Origin: Rhodoblastus sp963804045
GTDB taxonomy: Bacteria; Pseudomonadota; Alphaproteobacteria; Rhizobiales; Beijerinckiaceae
DNA: 64,000 bases
Direction: 5' to 3'
Assembly: GCA_963804045.1 (NCBI GenBank)
Contig: CAWDOR010000036.1
Location: 62,001 to 126,000, forward strand
The position numbers and the translations under genes were made by a program. The notes beneath the pieces are model-generated. The model saw only the letters and a program-made list of their open reading frames with translations, was not told where the DNA came from and searched no databases. How positions within the stretch are numbered: position 1 is the stretch's first letter; each line of letters begins with the position of its first letter. Positions 51,644 through 59,776 of this stretch are shown one piece after another.

Positions 51644-51823
51644 ATGCAACCAATCACCGTTACTGTATCGGAGGCCATTCGGGCGTCGGGCCTTGGCCGA
51701 ACAAAACTCTATGAGCTAATCGGCGCGGGCCGGGTTGAGTCTGTTCGGGTCGGCACTCGGAGGCTCGTAATCTTCGAGAGCCTCAAGTCGTTCCTGACCG
51801 AAGCAGGGAGGGCGGCACATTGA
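51644..51823 (+). CDS. AlpA/excisionase-like helix-turn-helix protein
   Basis: 59 aa with a perfect AGGAGG ribosome binding site. One compact winged-helix unit of the MerR/excisionase type: VSEAIRASGLGRTKLYELIGAGRVESVRVGTRRLVI. AlpA-like proteins regulate excision and early genes of P4-like elements. The stop overlaps the TTG start of the DUF3102 gene. Confidence 0.8.
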   Translation: MQPITVTVSEAIRASGLGRTKLYELIGAGRVESVRVGTRRLVIFESLKSFLTEAGRAAH

Positions 51824-52251
51824 CCGGCGCCCCTCCGCGCATGTCGCTCCTAGGCATTCCGTTATCATCGACTCGGAACCTCCCGGCGATAGTGCCCAAA
51901 GACCCGACGCTGCCGGGGCTTGCGGACGAAATCCGTTCAGCCCATGCCGAGGCCAGCGAGCACCTTGCAAAAGGAGCCGCCGCCTGTATCCGCGCTGGCG
52001 AGGCGCTGATTGCCGCCAAGAAAATGCTCAAGGAAAAGCACGGCCACGGCAACTGGCTGGACTTCATGACCCTTGAATGCGGACTCAAGGAAAGAACGGC
52101 GCAGGTTTACATGAAATTGGCCCGCGAAAAAGAAAAGCTGCAACCGTTACTTGCGCCAAATCCGCAGAGCCCTGCGTTTTTATCGCAGAGCGCCGCGCTC
52201 GAATTCCTTAGCGCAGCGAAGCAAAAAACGAAGCGAAAGCTCAAAAAATAG
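51820..52251 (+). CDS. DUF3102 domain protein
   Basis: 143 aa. Start TTG 51820 (GGGAGG upstream) overlaps the AlpA-like stop; ATG 51841 is the alternative. Core: LADEIRSAHAEASEHLAKGAAACIRAGEALIAAKKML then NWLDFMTLECGLKERTAQVYMKLA, the DUF3102 pattern found in phage and element proteins. The second helix pair looks like a DNA-binding helix-turn-helix. The Lys-rich end stands just before a strong terminator. Confidence 0.75.
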   Translation: MTGAPPRMSLLGIPLSSTRNLPAIVPKDPTLPGLADEIRSAHAEASEHLAKGAAACIRAGEALIAAKKMLKEKHGHGNWLDFMTLECGLKERTAQVYMKLAREKEKLQPLLAPNPQSPAFLSQSAALEFLSAAKQKTKRKLKK

Positions 52252-52266
52252 GCACGCCCAGACATT

Positions 52267-52292
52267 GGAGGGCCGCGTTCTTGCGGCCCTCC
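52267..52292 (+). terminator. Intrinsic terminator after the DUF3102 gene
   Basis: A perfect 10-bp stem GGAGGGCCGC/GCGGCCCTCC with loop GTTCTT, followed by TGTTT. It ends the integrase-AlpA-DUF3102 transcript and insulates the next promoter. Confidence 0.8.
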
Positions 52293-52351
52293 TGTTTGGG
52301 TGCTCTGCGCAAATATAGCAGCTCTGGTAGAGATGATGCGAGCAAATATTA

Positions 52352-52380
52352 TTGACATTTTAAGTATATAGTGTTATACT
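52352..52380 (+). promoter_or_regulatory. Strong sigma-70 promoter with overlapping inverted repeats
   Basis: TTGACA (52352-52357), 17 bp, TATACT (52375-52380): near-consensus in both boxes. AGTATAT motifs at about 52363 and 52385 and TATACT at 52375 form inverted and direct repeats across the -10 region, as expected for a repressor operator. It drives the primase-side genes of the element. Confidence 0.8.
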
Positions 52381-52412
52381 AAAAGTATATAATGGAGATA
52401 TGGGTATTAAGA

Positions 52413-52631
52413 ATGAAGCAATGTGAAAAATGCGGAACCAATTTTCTCCCAAGAATGGGCCGACAACGGTTTTGCTGCCGAGTTTGTTCGGATGGTTTCT
52501 ACGCTAATGAGCGAAAAGAGGCGGTAAGGGCTTTCCGAGGCCAGCCAACCCACCACGACATGATGAAACGTTCGCCCCTGAGAGATGGCGGCGACGAAGG
52601 TGCAACGCTCGACGGGAGGCAATGCCGATGA
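52413..52631 (+). CDS. Small zinc-finger-like protein
   Basis: 72 aa from ATG 52413; ATG 52392, only 12 nt after the promoter -10, is an alternative start. CxxC pairs in MKQCEKCGTNF and RFCCRVCSDGF suggest one zinc site; the rest is charged. The type is common in phages and islands. First gene of the promoter at 52352; its end overlaps the next gene by four bases. Confidence 0.6.
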   Translation: MKQCEKCGTNFLPRMGRQRFCCRVCSDGFYANERKEAVRAFRGQPTHHDMMKRSPLRDGGDEGATLDGRQCR

Positions 52632-53113
52632 CTGATGACGAATTCCGAGAAGCGCTTCTGGCGCTTGCAAGACGCGCCCGAATCTCAGTTGTGGAGCTGG
52701 ATAAAATGCTGCGGCTGATCGCACAGGAAGAAACGGACCCATTGCCCATGGCAGCCCGTGGTGCGGCGTTCTGTTTTGGCCCACGGCGTTCGCTGGCGGG
52801 GGATGACTTCCTATCCATAAACGCGCGAGTGCCGCCGCCGAACGCCGAAGTCGATCTCGTCGACGCGATGCGGGAATACGCGTCTGACATCAAGGCTGCG
52901 AAGTTGGCGCTGGCCGGGCCACCGATGCTCCTGGCCGAGTTGCGTGAGGTGGTTAGCAACGGCCTCGCATGGTGCATGTTCTGGGCTATTCGTCATCCTG
53001 ACCCGGCTCTTCGGCTTAGGTTTTTGCAGGAAGCCGTAGATACCGCCTTCGGCAACGGACAGGCCTGCGAATTGGCGAAGCGGGCTCTGGCGCGGGCGTC
53101 TAGGATTAACTGA
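52628..53113 (+). CDS. Hypothetical protein of the integrated element
   Basis: 161 aa from ATG 52628, 8 nt after GGGAGG; ATG 52622 is too close to that site. Mostly helical: DDEFREALLALARRARISVVELDKML, DLVDAMREYASDIKAAKLAL, LREVVSNGLAWCMFWAI. No motif recognised. Read in one operon with the zinc-finger gene and the primase. Confidence 0.6.
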   Translation: MTDDEFREALLALARRARISVVELDKMLRLIAQEETDPLPMAARGAAFCFGPRRSLAGDDFLSINARVPPPNAEVDLVDAMREYASDIKAAKLALAGPPMLLAELREVVSNGLAWCMFWAIRHPDPALRLRFLQEAVDTAFGNGQACELAKRALARASRIN

Positions 53114-53128
53114 AGCAGAGGGCTGACC

Positions 53129-53440
53129 ATGACTCCCGAACGCAAAGCCGAGATTGAGACGACGCTTGCGGCAATCCTTGGGCCGAAGCCAACTCCCCGC
53201 CCCAAGGTTGTGGCGAGCGACGGCGCGGTCATTAGCGAGGCGGCTGTAGTGGTGAGCCCCGCCGACCCTAATGCCGGAAGCGCTAACGAAGCCGGCGTGG
53301 TGAACGTGCGGCGGAATGATGTTGTGACGATTTGTGACGATCTCGCCATAACGCAACGGGCCGAAGCCGATGCGGCGAAGAGAGCGGCGCGCGCGGCTGA
53401 CCCTTACCGCCTGGGCCTTTACGGCCCTATTGATGATTGA
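53129..53440 (+). CDS. Hypothetical protein upstream of the primase
   Basis: 103 aa, ATG 53129 with a short gap (15 bp) from the gene before. Starts TPERKAEIETTLAAILGP, has a disordered-looking middle rich in Ala, Val and Pro, and ends in AKRAARAADPYRLGLYGP. No family seen. The primase start lies 10 bp further on. Confidence 0.5.
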   Translation: MTPERKAEIETTLAAILGPKPTPRPKVVASDGAVISEAAVVVSPADPNAGSANEAGVVNVRRNDVVTICDDLAITQRAEADAAKRAARAADPYRLGLYGPIDD

Positions 53441-53450
53441 GGGCGCAGCG

Positions 53451-55235
53451 ATGGAATTTGCTCCGAAAGAGGAATGGCAGTCGCAGATTGCCGAGGTTGT
53501 TCGCGCCTATGCACATGAAGACGATGAAACGAAGAGGGCAGTGATTGACGGAATCGCCGAGCGCTTGGGACCCGAAGCAGCCCGGGAAGCCGAGGCCGAG
53601 TTTAAGCGTTTCGCGTCTTTGGAACAAAAAGTGATCAAAGAGGCTGCGGCCGGGACCGGGATCGGCGATGCATTGGAGGAAGCGATTGCGCGGCAGGCGG
53701 AAACGGAGCCCTTCGTTCGGCGGAAACTTTCATGTGATCAGCCGCTGGAGATTCAGGCTGAGCCGGCAGCGCCCGCGCCAAAGGTGCAAGCTAAGACCGA
53801 CGCGCGCGATGCGGAATTGGCGCGCCTTGAGCCGGCACCGCCCGTCTTGAGCCCGAACGCGCCGTTTGACACCGCGAAGGTATTTGCTGATCGCCGCTGC
53901 CGACAAAACGGCCAAACCGTCGTTTGGTTTTGGCAGGGCCAATTCTGGCGCTGGAACGGAACGTTCTATGGACCCGAGCCCGATGAGGTGATGAGGGGAC
54001 AGGTTTACGCCTTCCTCGATGGTGCGAGCAAATGGGCTGGTCAGAACCAAACGGTGAGGTTTCAGCCGACGCCAAGGCACGTGAATGAAGTGCTCGATTG
54101 CTTGAAAACCGGGCTGGCGCTGGGCGTCGAATGTCAGCCGCCCATGTGGCTGAGCACCAGGCGGCCCGCGACAGAATGGATCGTGTTCCGCAATGGGATA
54201 GTGAACGTCCTCACGGGCGAAAGGCGCGAGCTTAATTCTGATTTATGGGCGCAAAGCGCGCTTGCCTTCGATTGGAATCCGACGGCGAAATGCCCGACTT
54301 GGGATGGATTTCTTGAAGCCGCGTTTCCGGGGGACGTCGAGAGCAAGCAATTTGTCGAAGAGTGGATGGGTTACTGCATGACAGAGGAAACCCGATTTCA
54401 AAAAGGGGCGATGCTGATCGGGGAGAAACGGAGCGGGAAGGGAACAATCAGTCATGTCTTGCGGCAAATGGTGGGCGATTGTTCCTACGTCGGCCTAAGC
54501 TTCAACACATGGGCCGCAGGGGAGAATTCGAAAGAGTGCTTGATCGGCAAGCGGGTTGGCGTCTTCGCGGACGTGCGTTTCAAGCCGGGGCGGGCCTACG
54601 GGGCAAGCTTCGATCCGGGCGGCATAGGGCACGTTTCGACCGAGATGCTGCTCAACATCATCGGAGAAGACACGGTTTCAATCGGGCGGAAATACAAGAC
54701 GCCGTGGCACGGTCAGCTTCGGCTAAAACTGATGCTTATTTCGAACGAAGTGCCGAACCTCAACGACGCGGGCGGCGTGTTGCCAAGCCGTTTCATAAAG
54801 GTCCGATTCGGCGTGAGCTTCTTTGGGCGCGAAGACGTGAACCTGCGCGACAAGCTTGGCGGAGAGCTTTCTGGAATCGCGGCCAGATGCGTGAGGGCGT
54901 ATCAGCGACTCTGTGAGCGCGGCCGGTTTGTGCAGCCTCGTAGCGCCGAAACTTTGGAAAGGGACGTGCTCGCCGCGAGCGATCCATTCACCGCAATGGC
55001 GCACGAATGTTTCATGCCGGACCCCGAGGGCGAAGTCGTCAAAGTCGCGGCGTTCAATCGCTTCGAAAGATGGTGCCGGGAAAATGGACGCATCGACTTG
55101 TTGCGAAGCACGCCGAGTAACCGATTTGGCGGGAAACTCCGGGCAGTGGCTGGCTTTGAACACATCAGTGAATACCGCCCCGCTGGCAGTGGCCGAGTGT
55201 GGCTGGGCATTCGGCTGAAGCCGGAACCGCAGTGA
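53451..55235 (+). CDS. Phage/plasmid primase-helicase (P4 type, SF3 helicase)
   Basis: 594 aa from ATG 53451. The N-terminal 130 residues are charged and unrecognised; about 140-300 matches the D5-N region ahead of the helicase; Walker A GEKRSGKGT at residues 324-332 and Walker-B-like GVFADVR, then the SF3 sensor segment LMLISNEVPNLNDAGGVL. It should unwind and prime replication of the excised element. No TOPRIM or AEP motif is clear in the N-terminus, so the primase part may be absent. It is the largest gene of the element. Confidence 0.88.
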   Translation: MEFAPKEEWQSQIAEVVRAYAHEDDETKRAVIDGIAERLGPEAAREAEAEFKRFASLEQKVIKEAAAGTGIGDALEEAIARQAETEPFVRRKLSCDQPLEIQAEPAAPAPKVQAKTDARDAELARLEPAPPVLSPNAPFDTAKVFADRRCRQNGQTVVWFWQGQFWRWNGTFYGPEPDEVMRGQVYAFLDGASKWAGQNQTVRFQPTPRHVNEVLDCLKTGLALGVECQPPMWLSTRRPATEWIVFRNGIVNVLTGERRELNSDLWAQSALAFDWNPTAKCPTWDGFLEAAFPGDVESKQFVEEWMGYCMTEETRFQKGAMLIGEKRSGKGTISHVLRQMVGDCSYVGLSFNTWAAGENSKECLIGKRVGVFADVRFKPGRAYGASFDPGGIGHVSTEMLLNIIGEDTVSIGRKYKTPWHGQLRLKLMLISNEVPNLNDAGGVLPSRFIKVRFGVSFFGREDVNLRDKLGGELSGIAARCVRAYQRLCERGRFVQPRSAETLERDVLAASDPFTAMAHECFMPDPEGEVVKVAAFNRFERWCRENGRIDLLRSTPSNRFGGKLRAVAGFEHISEYRPAGSGRVWLGIRLKPEPQ

Positions 55236-55360
55236 TCCACATGATCCACGTCAATCCACATCGCCACCGGGGTTTCCGTAAAACTCTTCCCTTAAGGGAC
55301 ATATGGAATGCAAGGTGATGATCCACATGGATTTGATGGATCATATGGATCGGATGGAAC
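55232..55360. repeat. Iteron-like ATCCAC/GTGGAT-type repeat cluster after the primase gene
   Basis: ATCCAC occurs at 55235, 55244 and 55254 in a row (9-10 bp apart), again at 55321, and ATGGAT-type inverted copies follow at about 55328, 55337, 55345 and 55354. The two groups face each other across 60 bp. Such short repeats beside a replication gene resemble an origin where the helicase or an initiator binds. Confidence 0.5.
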
Positions 55361-55382
55361 ATTAGAAATAAGAGGTATCGGT

Positions 55383-55703
55383 ATGTTACGCGGACCGCCT
55401 TTAGCGACAGTAATGCAGGGCAACGTACTGGAGCCGTCGGCTGAAGTCGTAGTGACGCCTGACGCCTCTCCTTTGGATTTCCTTTGCGCGGTCTATCGCG
55501 ACCCGGGCCAACCAATGGCGCGGCGAATGCGGGCGGCAGAGGCGGCCTTGCCGTTCACTCATCCCAAGCTCGCGGTGACGGCGACGCTCGACGGCGGTTT
55601 TGCCGATAGGCTTGAGGCGGCGCTGAAACGAAGTCCGGCGGCGTTAGCGAAGCCGGCTGATGGTTGTGTGACTAACGCCGAAGGTCCGTGCAATATCGGT
55701 TAA
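55383..55703 (+). CDS. Conserved phage-type protein
   Basis: 106 aa from ATG 55383, behind GAGG. The core DASPLDFLCAVYRDPGQPMARRMRAAEAALPFTHPKLAV matches a small protein pattern common in phages and mobile elements of alphaproteobacteria, with the end of the sequence more variable. Function unknown. The 3' end overlaps that of the convergent recombinase gene by 60 bp, which may mark a later insertion of one of them. Confidence 0.65.
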   Translation: MLRGPPLATVMQGNVLEPSAEVVVTPDASPLDFLCAVYRDPGQPMARRMRAAEAALPFTHPKLAVTATLDGGFADRLEAALKRSPAALAKPADGCVTNAEGPCNIG

Positions 55704-56189
55704 AGCCTCTCCCGCCTCGCGTCGGGCCAGCGCTTCGGCTTGTTGATGGGGATTGAGCTTGGCAGGTCGGCCCATATGGACGCCACGGGCCTTCGCGCGA
55801 ATGCGTCCCTCACCCGTTCGGGCGCGGATCAACTCCCGTTCAAACTCAGCCAAGCCACCGAGCACGGTCAGCATCAACCGCCCATGAGGGGTAGTCGTAT
55901 CCGCCCAGGCGTCGGCAAGGGATCGGAAGCCAGCCCCGGCCTTGCCGATCGCATCGAGGATATTGAGCAAGTCGCGGGTGCTTCGCGCCAGCCGATCAAG
56001 TCGCGTGACCAAGAGCACGTCCCCGGGGCCGAGTGCAGCCTGCGCCTTCGCAAGCGCCTTCCGACCCAGCGCGGCACCGCTCACTTTCTCCGCAAAGACC
56101 TTAACCGCGCCAGCTTCCCGCAGGGCCGCCTCTTGCGCCGTAAGTGTCTGGCCTTCGGTGCTAACCCGGGCGTATCCATAGATCGTCAT
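55644..56189 (-). CDS. Serine recombinase (resolvase/invertase family)
   Basis: 181 aa from ATG 56189 (GGAAG 8 nt upstream); GTG 56198 is possible. Catalytic serine S10 in YARVSTEGQTL, DVLLVTRLDRLARSTRDLLN, the long E helix (MLTVLGGLAEFERELIRART) and a C-terminal helix-turn-helix (ALTDIARTFGVSHTTISR). Tn3-resolvase-like; it recombines DNA at paired sites, probably the palindromes next to it. Confidence 0.93.
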   Translation of the reverse strand: MTIYGYARVSTEGQTLTAQEAALREAGAVKVFAEKVSGAALGRKALAKAQAALGPGDVLLVTRLDRLARSTRDLLNILDAIGKAGAGFRSLADAWADTTTPHGRLMLTVLGGLAEFERELIRARTGEGRIRAKARGVHMGRPAKLNPHQQAEALARREAGEALTDIARTFGVSHTTISRLR

Positions 56190-56209
56190 CGTCGCCACTT
56201 CCGTTCATG

Positions 56210-56280
56210 ACTTTCGCACAGCCTAAGACCTTGAAAGTGTGTGGTCAACAACGTTGTGCGAAAGTTATAACTTTCGTGCA
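56210..56280. other. Candidate recombination (res) site of the serine recombinase
   Basis: ACTTTCGCACA (56210-56220) is inverted as TGTGCGAAAGT (56255-56265), and CGAAAGTTATAACTTTCG (56259-56276) is a perfect 18-bp palindrome with a central TA. Three half-site-like ACTTTCG.GCA motifs lie within 70 bp just upstream of the recombinase gene, the layout of a resolution site with a crossover subsite. Confidence 0.6.
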
Positions 56281-56550
56281 GAACCGATCAATCGTCGGGC
56301 GAAGGGGGCACCCCGGGGGGCGGGCCAAAATTAAGCCTCCGCTGCGCGTCGGAGACCCCCCTAGAAAATCTGATGGGAATTTTCTGTTCGTCGACTGAGG
56401 TTTTCAATAATGTGAACGGCGCAAAACGGCGGATTGCGGTCGTCAGGGGGCGATGAAACATGCACGGCGTTATCTTGGGCAAAAAAGCGCTTCACCACTG
56501 ACAGGCCAAACGGCAGGTGCTAAGTATTTTGATTATCGATGGAGGCGGCT

Positions 56551-58263
56551 ATGGACGTGGTTACACAGAGCCTGCTTAGCGAATTTGTTGCTAGTCAGAA
56601 AATTGAAGGACAAACGCACTCAGAACAGTTTGAGTCCTTTGTAAACTACATCGTTGTCTCGGACGTCTATCCAGAAGAATTCGATTTCGGAGTTATCGCC
56701 ACAGGTCTCGGCGAGTTTGGGATTGATGGTATCGCTATTATCGTTAACGATACAATCGTGGATGATGAAGAGCAACTTGAGGACATCATCGCTCACACTT
56801 CAACTTTGCAGGTTCAATTTTTGTTCGTGCAATCTAAGACGAGCGCTTCGTTCGATGTTGGAGATCTTTCCAAGTTCTTCCAAGCCGTTCTAGACTTCTT
56901 TAAGGAAGAGGCTCAGTTTAAGCAAAATCAACGCATTGTAGAGCTTCAGAGAATTAAGAATCGTATTTATCAGGTAGCGACGAAATTCGTTCGCGGCCTG
57001 CCAAAGGCTTCTCTTTATTACGCAACCACAGGAACCTGGGCGGATGACACGAATCTCTGTGTAATCCGAGATGGCTTCCTCGCCCAAGCCTCTGCGCTCC
57101 ATATGTTCGCGGCTATGAGCTTTACTCCCCTTGATGCGAGCAAGGTGCAGAAGCTTTATTTTCAAACCAAGAATGCTTTCCGCGTCACCGTTAGCTTTCC
57201 GCAAAACCTGCCATTGCCAGAAATTCCGAATGTACGGGAATCCTACATTGGACTCTTGCCTATCTCTGAATACCTCAAGATGATCACTGATGAGGACGGC
57301 AATGTTCGGCGCAGGCTATTTTTCGATAACATTCGGGACTTTCAAGGCGACACGCCTGTCAATCGATCGATTGCGGCAACATTATTGTCTGATAAGAATA
57401 TAGAGTTTCCACTACGGAATAATGGTGTAACTATTGTTGCGCGAAAGCTGCAGCGTGTGGGCTGGAATTTTACACTTGAAGATTTTCAAATAGTGAACGG
57501 ATGTCAAACAAGCCACGTAATCGCAGAAAACGCGATGGTGCATATCAATAACACGCTAATTCCTGTAAAAATTGTAGCGACTGAGGACGAGGAGATTACT
57601 CGACAAGTCATCATTGCGTCGAATCAGCAGAACAGAGTTGATGAGGAAAGCTTCTGGGCGCTTGATCCTATACATAAGTCAATAGAAATTTATTTTGAAT
57701 CAAAAACCGGTGATCAGCGCCTTTACTATGAACGTCGACCTGGGCAGTTCAATACTGTCGCCGGTATTGAGAAGGTTCGCATCGTTACGAAGGATTTGCT
57801 CTTAAAGGTTTACGCATCAGTGTTTTCTGAGCAGCCAAATCAAGTTGGGCGGTATTATAAGGATTTGACGCCTTTGATTGGCAAAGAAATTTTTGCTCCA
57901 AATCACGAGGTTCATTCTTATTACACCGCTGCATTTATAGCGTACCGGCTTGAGTTTATGTTTCGAAATCGGAGAATGTCTGCTGATTGGAAGCCGTTTC
58001 GCTTTCAGCTTTCTATGGCTGCACGCTTAATAATTGAACGAAACCTAAAGCTGGATCCTAAAAGGAAGCGCATGCAAAGTTACTGCAACGCGATCGATGC
58101 TGTTATGAGCGATCCTGACAAAGCGCAGTTGATATTCGAAGAGGGAACAACGGCTATCATTGCCGCTGTTGCCGAATTGAGGGCGCAGGGCGCGGAACTT
58201 GATCGCCGCACCGCGAAAATGCGCGACATGAGGGACAAACTGCGCGAAGTGATCCAGAGATGA
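56551..58263 (+). CDS. AIPR family protein (abortive-infection-like), with nuclease-like N-terminus
   Basis: 570 aa from ATG 56551 (GGAGG upstream). The core has the AIPR pattern: FFDNIRDFQGDTPVN, PLRNNGVTIVARK and DFQIVNGCQTSHVI, then IIASNQQNRVDEESF. The N-terminal part shows a PD-(D/E)XK-like setting: D59 in FGIDGIAI and K96 in FLFVQSKTSASF. The family includes proteins giving abortive infection against phage. GC is clearly lower than in the core genome. It stands alone with its own upstream gap, a typical cargo gene. Confidence 0.82.
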   Translation: MDVVTQSLLSEFVASQKIEGQTHSEQFESFVNYIVVSDVYPEEFDFGVIATGLGEFGIDGIAIIVNDTIVDDEEQLEDIIAHTSTLQVQFLFVQSKTSASFDVGDLSKFFQAVLDFFKEEAQFKQNQRIVELQRIKNRIYQVATKFVRGLPKASLYYATTGTWADDTNLCVIRDGFLAQASALHMFAAMSFTPLDASKVQKLYFQTKNAFRVTVSFPQNLPLPEIPNVRESYIGLLPISEYLKMITDEDGNVRRRLFFDNIRDFQGDTPVNRSIAATLLSDKNIEFPLRNNGVTIVARKLQRVGWNFTLEDFQIVNGCQTSHVIAENAMVHINNTLIPVKIVATEDEEITRQVIIASNQQNRVDEESFWALDPIHKSIEIYFESKTGDQRLYYERRPGQFNTVAGIEKVRIVTKDLLLKVYASVFSEQPNQVGRYYKDLTPLIGKEIFAPNHEVHSYYTAAFIAYRLEFMFRNRRMSADWKPFRFQLSMAARLIIERNLKLDPKRKRMQSYCNAIDAVMSDPDKAQLIFEEGTTAIIAAVAELRAQGAELDRRTAKMRDMRDKLREVIQR

Positions 58264-58402
58264 TGATCTGCAAGGAAAGTCCGCTGTGACCGGCTGCGGG
58301 CGGCCCGCATTTCGATACAGCGAGCCGTATGCTAAAAATCCTATCGAGAGAGCTTTTGTCTCCACTCGGGAATATCGAGTTTTTCAAAATAGGTTTTGGA
58401 AA

Positions 58403-58840
58403 ATGTCTAGCTTAAGATTCGCGGGAAAACACGCCATCTTGTCGTTGCTAATAGCATGCGCGGGGTGTGCGATGGGCGGCCTATCTCCGCAACAATCGGC
58501 TGAATTTAACCAGATCGCTCAAAGTAATCATGCCTTGGCGGCGGCTCACCAAATTACCCACGCTGAGGCGGAAAAACGCAACATGGAAGCCATGCAACGG
58601 CTTTGGGGTTCTCAATTTACCGACACGGACAGGTTGATTGCGTCATATCGGATCGCTTTGGCGTCGCAGATTGATAATGGGCAGATCACACAGGAAACGG
58701 CGCAATACCTCTTTCAGCAACGTGTTCACGAACTTGACGCTCAAGACCGCGCGGGAAAAGCGGCGGCGTTGGCGGCGAGCAGGCCGATTAACTGCAATTC
58801 TATGGTGGTTGGGAGCATGGTTTCGACTTCTTGTTTTTGA
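58403..58840 (+). CDS. Predicted lipoprotein, small
   Basis: 145 aa from ATG 58403. Signal peptide with lipobox near residues 15-21 (LSLLIACAGC), then a helical region (SAEFNQIAQSNHALAAAHQITHAEAEKRNME). Probably attached to the inner or outer membrane from the periplasmic side. No family recognised. Last gene before the tRNA; whether it belongs to the element's cargo with the AIPR gene (140 bp away) is open. Confidence 0.6.
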   Translation: MSSLRFAGKHAILSLLIACAGCAMGGLSPQQSAEFNQIAQSNHALAAAHQITHAEAEKRNMEAMQRLWGSQFTDTDRLIASYRIALASQIDNGQITQETAQYLFQQRVHELDAQDRAGKAAALAASRPINCNSMVVGSMVSTSCF

Positions 58841-58945
58841 AGACGGCATTGCGGAAGCGTCCGCTCCTAACCGCGCGCAGTTCGTGGGTCAATGTATGGG
58901 TTAGAGGGGAGTGCCCATTCTAAGTTATTGAAAATATTCAAGTAG

Positions 58946-59035
58946 TGGCGGAGAGGGAGGGATTCGAACCCCCGATACGGTTGCCCGTATGCCGCATTTC
59001 GAGTGCGGTGCATTCGACCACTCTGCCACCTCTCC
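58946..59035 (-). tRNA. tRNA-Ser (anticodon CGA), CCA encoded
   Basis: 90 nt on the minus strand, 5' end at 59035. Acceptor GGAGAGG pairs with CCTCTCC (58950-58956), CCA at 58946-58948. Anticodon loop CTCGAAA gives CGA, reading UCG; a long variable arm (CATACGGGCAACCGTATC) is typical of serine tRNA. Its 3' end is the likely integration site of the element to its left. Confidence 0.95.
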
Positions 59036-59175
59036 AGACCGGGTGCTTCGGCGAGTCGGGCTCGCCGGTGGTGAGGCGGCGCAATAACACGCTCCCGCGC
59101 GCAGGCGCAAGAGCGCGCCAGCCAGAAATGCGAATCCGCGTGCGAAATCGCCGGCGGCGCGCGCGCGATTGACGC

Positions 59176-59204
59176 TTGACTTTGCCGGGAGCTTTCGATT
59201 ATCA
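59176..59204 (+). promoter_or_regulatory. Candidate promoter of rplU-rpmA
   Basis: TTGACT (59176-59181), 17 bp, TTATCA (59199-59204). It stands about 190 bp before the rplU start, leaving room for a leader such as that known to bind L21. The rest of the gap 59036-59395 has no gene. Confidence 0.45.
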
Positions 59205-59395
59205 AACCCAACGGTCTGTCGTGGCTCGCCGCCGCGACTTTTTTTGTTTTGGCCAAATTCCAATGGTCGAGACAAGGTGACCGAAGCCGGGTTTGCGGCG
59301 CTAAACGCCAAAAACCCATCCCATGCTGGTTCAGCTGCAAAGAAGCCGGTCGCGCGAGACAAAAGCGCAGACCGGAGAGAACACGAGGAAAAACG

Positions 59396-59710
59396 ATGTT
59401 CGCAGTCATTAAAACCGGCGGCAAGCAGTATCGCGTCGCCGCCGAGGAAAAGATCACCGTCATGTCGCTCGACGGCAATGCCGGCGACAAGATCACCTTC
59501 TCCGACGTTCTGCTGGTCGAAAACAACGGCGCCGCGACCATTGGCGCGCCTTTCGTCGCCGGCGCCTCGGTCACCGCCGAGATCGTCGAGCAGGCCCGCG
59601 GCCCGAAGGCCATTTCCTTCAAGAAGCGCCGCCGCAAGAATTCCAAGCGCAAGCGCGGTCACCGTCAGGATCTGACCGTCGTGCGCATTCTCGAAGTCGT
59701 CGCCGCCTGA
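59396..59710 (+). CDS. rplU: 50S ribosomal protein L21
   Basis: 104 aa from ATG 59396 with a GAGGA site upstream. MFAVIKTGGKQYRVAAEEKI and ISFKKRRRKNSKRKRGHRQ are unmistakable L21. Binds 23S rRNA in the large subunit. First gene of rplU-rpmA. Confidence 0.96.
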   Translation: MFAVIKTGGKQYRVAAEEKITVMSLDGNAGDKITFSDVLLVENNGAATIGAPFVAGASVTAEIVEQARGPKAISFKKRRRKNSKRKRGHRQDLTVVRILEVVAA

Positions 59711-59776
59711 TCGGCTTGACGCTTCAAAACTTGAACAAAGCCGCGATGGCGGCGTTAGGAAACTCGGAGCAAGACA

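Larger units (their letters stand above)
49783..58953. mobile_element. P4-type integrated element at tRNA-Ser(CGA)
   Basis: Bounded by TAGTGGCGGAG at 49783-49793 and at 58943-58953, the second being the 3' end of the tRNA gene (CCA side). Inside are an integrase next to the left end, an AlpA-like regulator, DUF3102, primase/helicase, a serine recombinase and an AIPR-family gene, and GC is lower than outside. No capsid or tail genes are seen, so it is a satellite-like or integrative element. The 11-bp repeat is short, so the left end is provisional. Confidence 0.65.
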
